NCBI RefSeq assembly: GCF_000214705.1
Contig: NC_015573.1
Coordinates: 3,479,001 to 3,543,000 of the forward strand
Reading direction: 5' to 3'
DNA length: 64,000 bases
Origin: Desulfofundulus kuznetsovii DSM 6115
GTDB taxonomy: Bacteria > Bacillota > Desulfotomaculia > Desulfotomaculales > Desulfovirgulaceae
Positions 1 through 8,645 of the stretch are shown piece by piece. Numbering within the stretch: position 1 is the first letter of the stretch; each line of letters starts with the position of its first letter. The translations under genes and the position numbers were made by a program. The notes beneath the pieces were generated by a model, which saw only the letters and a program-made list of their open reading frames with translations, made no database searches and was not told the DNA's origin.

Positions 1-34
1 GGCGAAACCGCCCGGGCGTTGCTTACCCGCCGCG

Positions 35-62
35 AAAAAAGTAAAGCGATCTTCGCTTTTAC
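35..62 (-). terminator. Rho-independent terminator downstream of rpmE
   Basis: On the minus strand a stem GTAAAAGCGA/TCGCTTTAC (one bulged base, 2-nt loop region AGA) is followed directly by TTTTTT (plus-strand A run 35-40). A second hairpin, TAGCAGAG/CTCTGCTA with a 6-nt loop, lies at 83-104 right after the rpmE stop codon but has no U tract. Confidence 0.8.
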
Positions 63-106
63 GGGCGGCATCTCCAAGCAAATAGCAGAGCCCCCGCTCT
101 GCTACC

Positions 107-307
107 CTACTTCAAGCCGTATTTTTTGCGGAACCGGTCCGCCCTTCCCCTGGTCTCCACAGTCCGCTGGGAACCGGTAAAGAAGGGGTGGCATTTGGAA
201 CAAATTTCTACCCTGAGCTCCTTTTTGGTCGAACCGGTTTCAAAGGTGTTGCCGCAGACGCAAATCACCCTCGCCGGCCCGTATTTGGGGTGGATGCCTT
301 CCTTCAC
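107..307 (-). CDS. rpmE: 50S ribosomal protein L31, zinc-binding form
   Basis: Large-subunit ribosomal protein L31. The 66-residue length and the [11 protein letters not shown] opening followed by [13 protein letters not shown] are diagnostic. The zinc ligands are visible as Cys16-x-Cys18 and Cys36-x-x-Cys39, so this is the Zn-containing (C+) paralogue and not the zinc-free form made under zinc limitation. It is the last gene of a minus-strand block that also holds rho, which is the usual Firmicute rho-rpmE neighbourhood, although here a LysM peptidase, fic, a radical SAM gene and a GGDEF gene lie between them. It is separated from the divergent GGDEF gene by about 190 bp that must hold both promoters. 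Two hairpins follow the stop codon. Confidence 0.97.
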   Translation of the reverse strand: MKEGIHPKYGPARVICVCGNTFETGSTKKELRVEICSKCHPFFTGSQRTVETRGRADRFRKKYGLK

Positions 308-501
308 TGGAAAATCACCTCACTTAAAACCTCACTGCATCTTAATTGCATACTTTACTATTATAACATAGGGTATAATAAGGAGCAAGACTTGTCACTC
401 TTGAATTGAGCGAAATTTCATGATAAGGTAATAATGTAGTATTCTGGTTGTTGTTTCGCATCACCGAACTTATATTCCTCGTTAACAGGAGGTTTTTTTA
501 T

Positions 502-1818
502 TTGACAGGCCCCGTTTTTCACCCGCTGGTATTGTTGTTGTCCGGCAGCCGCGAAACCATCACGGCCGTGGCTTCACAGCTGGATTACGAGCTGTTCAAT
601 TTGCTCATCACCACCCGGGAAGAGGAGGCCATTGAGGCCATTCGCCGGGGCTGGTCCGACGTGCTCATCTTTGAGCCTCCAGACCTGCAGGATCATTCCG
701 GTTGTCTCTCCACTTTTTTACAGGAGCAGGGGGACGCCCTGCCGGTGATTCTCATCACCAGTCCCCAGGACATCTTCCCCGAATGCCCGTGGTTACGGGT
801 GTACGAGGTATTGCACAAGCCCATTAGCAGGCCGGAATTATCCGCCCGGTTAAAATCGGTGGTTACCCTGCGCCAGCTGGAAAAGCAACTTGCCGACCAC
901 CCCCTGGCACCCGGAGGGGCGGCCCGGGTGCTCCTGGTGGAGGACAGCCCCCTGCAGCGTAAGATCCTGGCCGGGTACCTGACCGGGGAAGGCATCGAAG
1001 TAATTACCGCCGCCGACGGCGCGGAAGCGTTGCGTATAGCCGAACAACAAAGACCCGACATGATTCTCCTGGACGTCGTCCTGCCCGGCATGGATGGTTT
1101 TGAAGTCTGCCGGCACCTGAAGGAGAACCCCAGCCTGAAGGACACCCCGGTGGTGTTCATCACTTCCCGCCAGGGACGGGAGGAAAAAATCCGCGGCCTG
1201 GAATGCGGGGCGGACGATTTCCTGATCAAACCGGTGGATAAAAGGGAATTGTTAATTCGCACCCATTCCCTGATCCGGCGCAAGCAGTTGATGGATACCC
1301 TGGTAAACCAGGCCAGCCGGGACCCCCTGACCGGCCTGTATAACCGGCGCCAGCTGGCCCTTGACCTGCAGCGGGAGCTTTCCCGGGCCAAACGTTACTC
1401 CACCCCCCTGGCCTTAATTATGGCCGACGTGGATTTTTTTAAAAACTATAACGATACCAACGGGCACCTGGCCGGGGACGAAATCCTGCGGCAGCTGGCC
1501 GGCTTGTTTGTTTCCAACACCCGGGACATGGATACCGTCTACCGCTATGGCGGGGAGGAATTTATCATCCTGCTGCCCCAGACGGACCTGGCCGGGGCGG
1601 TTGCCGTAGCGGAAAAACTGCGCCAGAAGGTGGAAAAACACTCCTTCCCCCACGGCGAAAAGCAGACGGGGGGACGGCTGACCATCAGCCTGGGGGTGGC
1701 GGTTTACCCGGATCACGGCCGGGACGCCGAAGGTCTGATCCTGGCCGCCGACCAGGCCATGTACCGGGCCAAAAAAGAAGGCCGAAACCGGTACGCCACG
1801 GCTACACCTCCCGGCTGA
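502..1818 (+). CDS. Response regulator with two receiver domains and GGDEF diguanylate cyclase
   Basis: Probable c-di-GMP synthase controlled by phosphorylation (PleD-like layout). I chose TTG at 502 because AGGAGG at 488-493 precedes it by 8 nt; the frame is open back to 448. The first receiver-like domain (about residues 1-115) is degenerate: the phospho-acceptor position reads LIFEPPD, with no clear Asp. The second (about 130-250) is complete, with acidic pair VEDS, acceptor Asp in ILLDVVLPGMDG, Thr/Ser in VFITS and Lys in IKPVD. The C-terminal GGDEF domain has DPLTGLYNRR and an active GGEEF loop, with the RxxD inhibitory site (RDMD) five residues upstream, so product inhibition is expected. 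It converges with the radical SAM gene, and the two overlap by 17 bp tail to tail. No cognate kinase is next to it. Confidence 0.9.
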   Translation: MTGPVFHPLVLLLSGSRETITAVASQLDYELFNLLITTREEEAIEAIRRGWSDVLIFEPPDLQDHSGCLSTFLQEQGDALPVILITSPQDIFPECPWLRVYEVLHKPISRPELSARLKSVVTLRQLEKQLADHPLAPGGAARVLLVEDSPLQRKILAGYLTGEGIEVITAADGAEALRIAEQQRPDMILLDVVLPGMDGFEVCRHLKENPSLKDTPVVFITSRQGREEKIRGLECGADDFLIKPVDKRELLIRTHSLIRRKQLMDTLVNQASRDPLTGLYNRRQLALDLQRELSRAKRYSTPLALIMADVDFFKNYNDTNGHLAGDEILRQLAGLFVSNTRDMDTVYRYGGEEFIILLPQTDLAGAVAVAEKLRQKVEKHSFPHGEKQTGGRLTISLGVAVYPDHGRDAEGLILAADQAMYRAKKEGRNRYATATPPG

Positions 1819-3166
1819 AATTCCCCACCAGAAGACCCGGCACTTTCTTTAACCGGTTAATAAACTCTCCAATACCGGTCATTTCTCCCCGGGCCGGGGG
1901 CAGGCGGCCGAAGAGGTAGTCCGGGTCGATGTTCAAATTGCGCAATTGTACCATCTGAACTCCGGTCTCCTGGATAAAGGCCAGGAGGCTTTTAATCTCT
2001 TCCTCGCGGTCGGTCAGGCCGGGCAGAACCAGGAGGTTCAGGGAAACAAACACCCCCGCCTGCCGGGCCAGCACGATAGAACGGCGCACGTCCTGGAGAT
2101 CGTAATTACGGGGCCGGTGGTAGGCGCGATAAACATCAGGCCTGGCGCTGATTAAACTCACCCTTATGGAGTCAACCCCACTGGCGATGATTTTTTCCAT
2201 GCCGGCAGTGTGGCCGGCATTGGTGTTTATGTTGATCGTCCCCCGGGATACCAGCCGCCGCACCCGGGAAATGGCGGCGGCAATGGTACCGGCGGCCAGG
2301 AGCGGCTCACCCTCGCATCCCTGGCCGAAGCTTATAATGGCCCCGGGGGCGCTCCTTAAATGCTCCTCCATTACCTCCACCACCGCTTCCACCGGAGGAG
2401 CGGATGAAATGCGCTCCTGCGGGGAGGGGCAGCATTCAGCCGGCTGTCTGGAGATACACCCCAGGCAGCGGGCATTGCAACGGGGGGAAACGGGTACTCC
2501 TCCCTCCCAGCGGCGGTAAAAAATATTCTGGGCGGTAAAACAGGAGTACTCCCGGGCGCAACGGGCCAGCTGGGCCAGGATGGGATTCCCGGGACGACGG
2601 CCCAGGCGCCCGGAAATCAAACGCCCCAGCTCCGGGGTATTGTAATGTCCGGGATCCCAGCGGTGGGGGTCGTCCGTTTGCCGGGCGGCCACCCACAACC
2701 CATCCTTATGCCAGGCCACCGCTGCATAGCCAAAAAGGGGCAGGGGCCTTTCCCCTGCCGGCCGGCGGTAAGCCGGCAAAAGGGTGCGGGTGTAGCCCTG
2801 GGGTAAAAGGGCGGCCACGGCAAAGACGGAAACTCCCCGCACCCTTTCCACCAGAACAAAATTACCCCGCCGGTCGAGCCCCACCGGGCTCCCGGCCGGA
2901 ATGAGCACCAGGGAAGCCCCCCGGGGCAGGGGCATCATCTCAGAAGGGGTTATTTCCACAAAGCGGTCCCCGGTCCGTCCAACTGCGGCCATTTCCGGAT
3001 GATCGTAAAAACGCCCCCCGGCATCGGCATAAACCAAACGATACACGCTTAAAAACCCCCGTGAAATACGATCCCCAAACCACTGTTCATAAGCCCGTGG
3101 ATACAGGTGCCCATTCATAATGAACTCATGTATTGGCCCGAATTGTATACGTTTATCTTTAACCAA
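1802..3166 (-). CDS. Radical SAM protein with long N-terminal domain
   Basis: Radical SAM enzyme of unknown substrate. The cluster-binding motif CNARCLGC (CxxxCxxC) sits near residue 230, well inside the protein. It is followed by further cysteines (CISRQPAECC) and by GQGCEGEPLL, which resembles the GGEP SAM-binding strand. The roughly 225 residues before the radical SAM core carry no motif I can name. The start is uncertain: TTG at 3166 has no clear ribosome site, and ATG at 3118 is an alternative that removes 16 residues. It is divergent from fic, and the 88-bp gap contains a strong inverted repeat. The family is common in thermophilic Peptococcaceae, but I assign no reaction. Confidence 0.85.
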   Translation of the reverse strand: MVKDKRIQFGPIHEFIMNGHLYPRAYEQWFGDRISRGFLSVYRLVYADAGGRFYDHPEMAAVGRTGDRFVEITPSEMMPLPRGASLVLIPAGSPVGLDRRGNFVLVERVRGVSVFAVAALLPQGYTRTLLPAYRRPAGERPLPLFGYAAVAWHKDGLWVAARQTDDPHRWDPGHYNTPELGRLISGRLGRRPGNPILAQLARCAREYSCFTAQNIFYRRWEGGVPVSPRCNARCLGCISRQPAECCPSPQERISSAPPVEAVVEVMEEHLRSAPGAIISFGQGCEGEPLLAAGTIAAAISRVRRLVSRGTININTNAGHTAGMEKIIASGVDSIRVSLISARPDVYRAYHRPRNYDLQDVRRSIVLARQAGVFVSLNLLVLPGLTDREEEIKSLLAFIQETGVQMVQLRNLNIDPDYLFGRLPPARGEMTGIGEFINRLKKVPGLLVGNFSREV

Positions 3167-3192
3167 AATATGGTTATTATATTTTTAAGCCT

Positions 3193-3227
3193 TAAAGTAT
3201 AATAACAACAAGGGGAATTATACTTTA
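3193..3227 (+). promoter_or_regulatory. Perfect inverted repeat over the fic -10 box
   Basis: TAAAGTATAAT (3193-3203) and ATTATACTTTA (3217-3227) are perfect 11-bp inverted arms separated by 13 nt. The left arm contains TATAAT (3198-3203), a perfect -10 hexamer about 50 nt before the fic start codon. A dimeric repressor bound here would block the promoter. The Fic protein itself ends in a winged-helix-like domain, so autoregulation is the simplest reading. Confidence 0.6.
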
Positions 3228-3254
3228 GTACAACAAAGCTAAGGCGGTGATTCG

Positions 3255-4418
3255 TTGAAACCGGAAGATTTCCCTCGCCCCAACGGCCGAATAATTCGTA
3301 TTCAGGATGGAGGGTGGGCATTTATACCGAATCCACTTCCACCCGCGATAAACTGGACTCCTCAGCTTGTTGCTGAACTTTCCGCCGCGGACCGTGCCAT
3401 AGGGGAACTTTCCGGCCTGGGTAAGATGATTCCAAATCCTCACCTGTTGATCAGGCCTTTTCTCCGGCATGAAGCCGTGCTCTCTTCACGCATAGAAGGA
3501 ACACAAGCATCCCTTTCCGATCTTTACGTTTACGAAGCATCGGGCCAGCTCCGGTTGTGGAACGGGGATTTGGTCAGGAAAGATGTTCCTGAAGTGTTCA
3601 ATTATGTTCGTGCTCTAGAATACGGTCTGCAAAGACTCAAAGAGCTACCAGTAAGCCTTCGATTACTAAGGGAACTACACGCCCTTTTGCTGGAAGAGGT
3701 CCGGGGCGCTGGTCGCTCGCCTGGAGAATTTCGAAGGGTCCAGAACTGGATAGGGCCGCCGGGGAGCACTCTTGCAAACGCTGTTTTCGTACCCCCTCCG
3801 GTTTCTGAGTTACCGGCTTTACTGGATTCCTTTGAAAAGTTTCTCCACGAAGATATACAGCTGCCACCGCTCTTAAAGCTTGCGATGATTCACTACCAGT
3901 TTGAAGCTATCCACCCTTTTTTAGATGGTAACGGACGTCTCGGCCGCATGCTTATCGTATTGCTCCTGTGTGCCTGGGATATCCTCCCGCAACCCTTGCT
4001 GTATTTAAGTCCGTACTTTGAATCCCAGCGCGCGTCGTATTACGACCTGCTGCAAGCAGTCAACACAAGTAGTGCATGGGAAAGTTGGTTCATTTTCTTC
4101 TTGCGGGGGATACGTTACCAGGCCAGGGATGCCATAACTAGAGCAACTAAACTTCAGGAACTCCAGGCGGCATATAGGGAGCGTTTTCAACGATCAAGGA
4201 TTTCTGGCGGCTTACTAAGTCTATGTGACCTTCTGTTTTCTTTCCCTGTCGTAAGTATACCCCAGGTTGCACAACAACTCAATGTTACCTATTCTATGGC
4301 TAAAAGGTACATGGAAAACCTGATCAAGGAAGGAGTTCTATACGAAATTACAGGCCGGAACAGGAACCGCCTCTACATGGCCAGGGAAATAATTGCGATT
4401 CTTGAGAAAACCATCTGA
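3255..4418 (+). CDS. Fic family protein with C-terminal winged helix
   Basis: Fic enzymes transfer AMP (or another nucleotide or phosphate) from a nucleotide substrate to a target hydroxyl. The active-site motif HPFLDGNGRLGR is intact at residues 220-231, with the catalytic His. An N-terminal inhibitory helix motif S-x-x-x-E-G (Ser77-Glu81-Gly82) marks a class II, auto-inhibited Fic. Residues from about 330 to the end look like a winged helix (PVVSIPQVAQQLNVTYSMAKRYMENLIKEG). The start is TTG at 3255 behind AAGGCGGTG. Base composition is visibly less GC-rich than the neighbours, which suggests transfer. It is divergent from the radical SAM gene and probably controlled through the 3193-3227 repeat. 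No separate antitoxin gene is adjacent. The target is unknown. Confidence 0.92.
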   Translation: MKPEDFPRPNGRIIRIQDGGWAFIPNPLPPAINWTPQLVAELSAADRAIGELSGLGKMIPNPHLLIRPFLRHEAVLSSRIEGTQASLSDLYVYEASGQLRLWNGDLVRKDVPEVFNYVRALEYGLQRLKELPVSLRLLRELHALLLEEVRGAGRSPGEFRRVQNWIGPPGSTLANAVFVPPPVSELPALLDSFEKFLHEDIQLPPLLKLAMIHYQFEAIHPFLDGNGRLGRMLIVLLLCAWDILPQPLLYLSPYFESQRASYYDLLQAVNTSSAWESWFIFFLRGIRYQARDAITRATKLQELQAAYRERFQRSRISGGLLSLCDLLFSFPVVSIPQVAQQLNVTYSMAKRYMENLIKEGVLYEITGRNRNRLYMAREIIAILEKTI

Positions 4419-4493
4419 ACACCATTCGGGCATGGTCCAACAATTTTACCCCCCATTATAACCAACGGGGGAGGGGCCGGTCAATGACCCGAA

Positions 4494-4518
4494 AAGGCCC
4501 GCTTTGTTCGCGGGCCTT
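4494..4518. terminator. Shared hairpin terminator between fic and the M23 gene
   Basis: AAGGCCCGC (4494-4502) pairs with GCGGGCCTT (4510-4518) around a 7-nt loop, with short T tracts on both sides. It overlaps the stop codon of the minus-strand peptidase gene and lies 76 nt past fic, so it can serve both converging genes. Confidence 0.65.
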
Positions 4519-5420
4519 TACACCCTGGTGCGGGTGAGACACAACAGGGGGTCATAGGGTATGCCGTTTAAGCGCACCTCCAGGTGCAGGTGGGGACCGG
4601 TGGAACGGCCGGTGCTGCCCACCAGGGCGATAACCTCCCCGGCTTCCACCCACTGCCCCGGCTTCACCAGCACCTGGAGGGCGTGGGCGTAAAGGGTCTC
4701 CAGTCCTTCGCCGTGATCAATAACGACCGTGTTGCCGTAGGTACCCCGGGGGCCGGCAAAGGTCACCCGGCCGGACCGTACCGCCCGGATGGGTTCGCCC
4801 TCCCCGGCGGCAATGTCCACCCCCTCGTGGGGCCGGCCATCCCGCCAGCCAAAGGGGGAGCTCACCCAACCCACCACGGGCCAGGCCAGCTGATCCACCG
4901 GCAGGGCCGCCGTGATAGCTGCTGCCGCCAGGTGATCGCCGTACCCGGCAGGAATGGTCACCTGCTGTCCCGGAACGAGCGTATCAGGGTTTGACAAACC
5001 GTTGACGGCCACCAGCCGGGACACGGGCACCCGGTAGCGCCGGGCAATGTCCGAAAGGGTTTCGCCGGGTAACACCGTATGTGTAAGTACCCCGGCGGGA
5101 ATTTGCAGTACCTGTCCTTCCACGATCAGGTCGGCATCCCGGATACCGTTTGCTTCCTGCAGGGCGGTTACCGGCAGGCCGAAACGGCCGGCAATATCCT
5201 CCAGGGTGTCACCGGGCTGCACCCGGTACATATGCCGTTCACCGGCCGGCGGGCCTGTTTCCACCCGGGGGAGGTTGCCGTAGGACACGCCGGTGAGAAT
5301 GGCCTCATCGGGCGCGGCAAAAAGAGGCATCCTCCCGGGCAGCAGGCACACCACCAGGAAGGCCCCGGCTGCGAGCAATATGGTTAATTTGCGCAGACGT
5401 TTCTTAACTAACTTGCCCAT
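4518..5420 (-). CDS. LysM-LysM-M23 cell wall peptidase
   Basis: Predicted secreted zinc endopeptidase acting on peptidoglycan cross-links. An N-terminal basic stretch and hydrophobic segment (about residues 12-34) form a signal peptide or anchor. Two LysM repeats follow (MYRVQPGDTLEDIAGRFGLP about 64-108, and THTVLPGETLSDIARRYRVP about 112-158). The M23 domain carries the zinc ligands in HEGVD and HLHLE. AAAGGAGAGG precedes the ATG. It lies directly downstream of rho on the same strand, 139 bp away. A second M23 enzyme with a different N-terminal plan is at 53866-55353. A sporulation or division role is possible, but the sequence does not show one. Confidence 0.92.
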   Translation of the reverse strand: MGKLVKKRLRKLTILLAAGAFLVVCLLPGRMPLFAAPDEAILTGVSYGNLPRVETGPPAGERHMYRVQPGDTLEDIAGRFGLPVTALQEANGIRDADLIVEGQVLQIPAGVLTHTVLPGETLSDIARRYRVPVSRLVAVNGLSNPDTLVPGQQVTIPAGYGDHLAAAAITAALPVDQLAWPVVGWVSSPFGWRDGRPHEGVDIAAGEGEPIRAVRSGRVTFAGPRGTYGNTVVIDHGEGLETLYAHALQVLVKPGQWVEAGEVIALVGSTGRSTGPHLHLEVRLNGIPYDPLLCLTRTRV

Positions 5421-5559
5421 GTGCAGTCCTCTCCTTTAGCTGCTTGACGGCGGGGCAGATAAAAATCCCGCGCCATTTTGTGATCAGGCAGTCTAAAAAA
5501 GAGGATTGCCCAAAAGCGAGCTGTTTTATACATGGCGGGAGAGTACATTACGCGAACGG

Positions 5560-6876
5560 TCACTGGCCTTCGGGGGTAATGTCCCGGCGCACATCGGGGG
5601 GTCTGTCGGGGGGAACCACCGGGCCGCTCTTGCGGGCAGTACGGAAGAGGCGCAGGAGTTCTTCGTTGGTTTTGTTTTTTTTCATGCGCTCCACGAGCAT
5701 CTCCATGGCCTCCCAGGGGGCCATGCCCACGGTTGCCTTGCGGAAAAACCAGATCCACTCCAGTTCATCCCGGGACAGCAGCAATTCTTCCTTGCGCGTG
5801 CCGGAACGCTGCACATCAATGGCCGGGAACAGGCGCCGTTCCGCCAGGCGGCGGTCCAAAATCAGCTCCATATTCCCCGTACCTTTGAACTCTTCAAAGA
5901 TCACGTCGTCCATCCGGCTGCCCGTTTCAATGAGGGCGGTGGCCAGAATGGTCAGGCTACCCCCTTCCTCCAGGTTGCGGGCGGCACCGAAGAACCGCTT
6001 GGGCTTATGGAGCGCCGCCGGATCCACGCCCCCGGACAGGGTACGCCCGCTGGGGGGGATCACCAGGTTATGCGCCCGGGCCAACCGGGTGATGCTGTCC
6101 AGCAGGATCACCACATCCTGCTTGTGTTCCACCAGGCGCTTGGCCCGTTCCAGCACCATTTCCGCCACTTTTACATGGTTTTCCGGCGGCTCGTCAAAGG
6201 TGGAACTCACCACTTCCCCGTCAACCGAACGTTCGATATCGGTGACTTCCTCCGGCCGTTCGTCAATAAGGAGCACGATGAGGTAAATTTCAGGATGATT
6301 CTGGGTAATGCTGTTGGCAATTTCTTTTAAAAGCATGGTTTTGCCTGCTTTGGGCGGCGCCACAATCAAACCCCGCTGTCCTTTGCCGATGGGGGCAACC
6401 AGGTCGATAATCCTGGTGGCAACCCTGTCAGGCTGGGTCTCCAGGCGGATCCGCTCCTGGGGGTAGAGAGGGGTGAGGCCGTCGAAATGCAATCTCTCGA
6501 CGGCTTTCTCCGGATCGACGCCGTTAACCTGTTCCACACGCAAAAGGGCATAGTAGCGCTCGTTTTCCTTGGGCCCGCGCACCTGTCCGGCTACGAGGTC
6601 GCCGGTGCGCAGGTCGAACCGGCGGATCTGGGAGGAAGACACGTAGATATCATCGTGGCTGGGCAGGTACTGGAAGGGCCGCAGGAACCCGTAGCCGTCG
6701 GGGAGTATCTCCAGCACCCCCTGGGCGTAGATGAGCCCGTTTTTTTCCGTCTGGGCTTTAATGATTTCAAAAATCAGTTCCCGCTTGCGCAGGCGGGAAT
6801 ACCCGGTAAGCTCCAGTTCCCGGGCTATTTTGTACAGTTCCTGCATGGTTTTGCCTTCTAGTTCCGAATAATTCAC
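5560..6876 (-). CDS. rho: Transcription termination factor Rho
   Basis: Hexameric RNA-dependent ATPase that ends transcription. The start is taken as GTG at 6876, giving [11 protein letters not shown], which matches the usual Rho N-terminus (MNLTELK-like) and has AAAGGA 11-12 nt upstream; the frame extends to TTG at 6897. Domains: N-terminal helical domain (1-45), cold-shock-like RNA-binding domain with GYGFLR and [19 protein letters not shown] (50-120), then the RecA-like core with Walker A APPKAGKT, Walker [15 protein letters not shown] and the Q/R-loop region [21 protein letters not shown]. Its place between the fsa/fba genes and rpmE matches Bacillus, except that the murA copy usually found there is absent. 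Confidence 0.97.
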   Translation of the reverse strand: MNYSELEGKTMQELYKIARELELTGYSRLRKRELIFEIIKAQTEKNGLIYAQGVLEILPDGYGFLRPFQYLPSHDDIYVSSSQIRRFDLRTGDLVAGQVRGPKENERYYALLRVEQVNGVDPEKAVERLHFDGLTPLYPQERIRLETQPDRVATRIIDLVAPIGKGQRGLIVAPPKAGKTMLLKEIANSITQNHPEIYLIVLLIDERPEEVTDIERSVDGEVVSSTFDEPPENHVKVAEMVLERAKRLVEHKQDVVILLDSITRLARAHNLVIPPSGRTLSGGVDPAALHKPKRFFGAARNLEEGGSLTILATALIETGSRMDDVIFEEFKGTGNMELILDRRLAERRLFPAIDVQRSGTRKEELLLSRDELEWIWFFRKATVGMAPWEAMEMLVERMKKNKTNEELLRLFRTARKSGPVVPPDRPPDVRRDITPEGQ

Positions 6877-7011
6877 ACTGCATCCATTCCTTTCCAAATA
6901 CTACTGGGGAGCGGCCCCAAAAATTCTGCCGCAACGCCCAGCACTCACTGAAAAAGCTGTACTTCAAAGACCGGCATTCACCACTTATTACAAAAGGTTT
7001 TGGAAAAAGGA

Positions 7012-7108
7012 TCATTAGTTCAGTGAGTACTGGGTCCGTGCTTACTCCAGGGCTTCGTGTAAGATGCGCACCGCATCATTGTCATAATGGTCTTACTGAA
7101 TATTTACA
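7012..7108. repeat. Internally deleted copy of the 46421-46736 MITE
   Basis: The segment shares GTAAGATGCGCACCGC exactly with the larger element at 46421-46736, as well as the left-end string CAGTGA and the right terminal repeat TTACTGAATATTTAC. The middle is missing, leaving about 97 bp. It lies between rho and the DUF2062 gene; the rest of 6877-7160 shows no gene and should contain the rho promoter. Confidence 0.6.
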
Positions 7109-7160
7109 GGAAGTTAAGGAGGAGACCAGCCCGGCTGGTTTTACACAAGAGGGGACGTAC

Positions 7161-7622
7161 TCAAGAATGTTTTATGGCCCGCCGTACTTCCAAAATACGG
7201 CGCACGAGGAAGTAAATCAAGATCCACGCGAGGGCAGCGTCTATAGCTGCACCAATAAAAAAGGGGTAGCCCATTTGTTTGAGGGTGGAAAGGGACCCCC
7301 CGGCACCCGCACCAACCGCCAGGCTGTCCCCGGTGACGGTGCTGCCCACGAGGTAATTCAGGGCGTAAAAGAAGGGAACGGCCCACTTGAAAAAAGCAGC
7401 CGAAAGGGCGGCGGCAACGGCGCTTACCCTTAAGCACCGGGCTAAGAGGTATGCTACGGGGATGCTGATCAGGGGGATGGGGAAAAAGTCCAACGCCGTA
7501 CCCAGGGCGACCCCGTGGGCAATTTTATGCGGGGCGTCGGGAAGGTCCATTACTTGATGATATTTTTCTACCAGGTAGTTTTTCCAGCTCAAAAGTTTTT
7601 CCTTGACGCGCATCATCACCAT
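7161..7622 (-). CDS. DUF2062 membrane protein
   Basis: Small integral membrane protein of the DUF2062 family; its biochemical role is unknown. The 153 residues contain a basic N-terminus, the family-like segment HKIAHGVALGTALDFFPIPLISIP, and about three to four hydrophobic helices (near 38-65, 70-95 and 118-142). It starts 15 bp after the fsa stop codon, so it is probably in the same transcript. The best ribosome site (AGGAAG) is inside the end of fsa and rather far from the first ATG at 7622; internal ATG codons 2-3 residues downstream are alternatives. Confidence 0.8.
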   Translation of the reverse strand: MVMMRVKEKLLSWKNYLVEKYHQVMDLPDAPHKIAHGVALGTALDFFPIPLISIPVAYLLARCLRVSAVAAALSAAFFKWAVPFFYALNYLVGSTVTGDSLAVGAGAGGSLSTLKQMGYPFFIGAAIDAALAWILIYFLVRRILEVRRAIKHS

Positions 7623-7637
7623 GGGTTTTGGAATATC

Positions 7638-8285
7638 TTACTTCCTGGGAACCGTGGCCCAATCGGCCAGGAATCTTTCAATACCGATGTCGGTTAAGGG
7701 GTGCTTGAGCATTTGCATGAGCACTTTATAAGGTACGGTGGCGATGTCCGCACCGGCCCGGGCGGCCATGGTTACATGTACCGGGTGGCGAATACTGGCC
7801 GCAATCACTTTAGTCGGGAAATCGTAATTGCTGTAAATGGCCATGATGTCCTGGATCAATTCCAGCCCGTCGTGGCCGACATCATCCAGCCGGCCCACAA
7901 AGGGGCTGACATAGGTAGCCCCGGCCAGGGCGGCTAAAAGAGCCTGGTTGGCCGAAAAAACCAGGGTAACATTGGTTTTGATCCCCTTGGACGCAAGGAA
8001 CTTCACCGCTTTGAGCCCTTCACCGGTCATAGGGATTTTGACTACGATGTTGGGATGAATGGCTGCCAGTTCCTCCGCCTCCGCAATCATGCCTTGCGCA
8101 TCAATGCTCACTGCTTCGGCGCTGATCGGCCCGTCCACAATGGAGGTGATTTCCCGCACCACTTCGGCAAAATCCCGGCCCTCCCTGGCAATCAAGGACG
8201 GGTTGGTGGTTACGCCACTGATTACCCCCAGGGCGTAGGCTTTTTTGATCTCTTCCACATTGGCTGTGTCCAGAAAAAGCTGCAT
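7638..8285 (-). CDS. fsa: Fructose-6-phosphate aldolase / TalC-type transaldolase
   Basis: Short transaldolase-family enzyme (215 residues, the usual TalC/FSA length) that makes a Schiff base with sugar phosphates in the pentose phosphate or fructose-6-phosphate route. The N-terminus [16 protein letters not shown] and [10 protein letters not shown] are diagnostic, and the catalytic Lys is in VVKIPMT. The ATG at 8285 is preceded by AGGAGG; upstream in-frame codons reach into a repeat and are not part of the gene. Neighbours fba and rho reproduce the Bacillus order (fbaA, ywjH, rho). I cannot tell from sequence alone whether aldolase or transaldolase activity dominates. Confidence 0.93.
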   Translation of the reverse strand: MQLFLDTANVEEIKKAYALGVISGVTTNPSLIAREGRDFAEVVREITSIVDGPISAEAVSIDAQGMIAEAEELAAIHPNIVVKIPMTGEGLKAVKFLASKGIKTNVTLVFSANQALLAALAGATYVSPFVGRLDDVGHDGLELIQDIMAIYSNYDFPTKVIAASIRHPVHVTMAARAGADIATVPYKVLMQMLKHPLTDIGIERFLADWATVPRK

Positions 8286-8315
8286 AAAAAGTCCTCCTTG
8301 AACTCCGGCCATATC

Positions 8316-8640
8316 TATTTTAGATACTGTCGCGTAACTACCCGGGGCGGCGGTCGTCCCCCGTCGCTCCGTGCTACGGGCCGGACGAAACATCGACTTG
8401 CCTCGGAGCGAACCTGGCAGCGCTGCATATGCGCCGGAAGTCTTTTTTCCTCATGGGTAGTTATAGCATAAAGTAGCTCAATCATTCTATCGATACTGTT
8501 ACCAGCGCGATTCGCGCTGCCGGTTCGCTAACCTCGGCAGCGCCGTGTTTCGTATCCGGCCCTCCGCAATGTCGCTCCTAAAGGGACGACCGCCGCCCGT
8601 TTCGTTTCCGGTTTTACGACTGTACCTTAATGAGGCCGCT
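8316..8640. repeat. Head-to-head pair of GC-rich intergenic repeats
   Basis: This fills the 360-bp gap between fsa and fba. The left half (8316-8435) is nearly identical to 24262-24382. The right half (about 8465-8640) is a diverged inverted copy of the left half: GGCGGCGGTCGTCCC at the left reappears as GGGACGACCGCCGCC at the right, and the strings GGGCCGGAnACGAAACA and GCGAACC(T/G)GGCAGCGC are also shared in inverted orientation. No coding sequence is seen. Confidence 0.75.
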
Positions 8641-8645
8641 AATTT

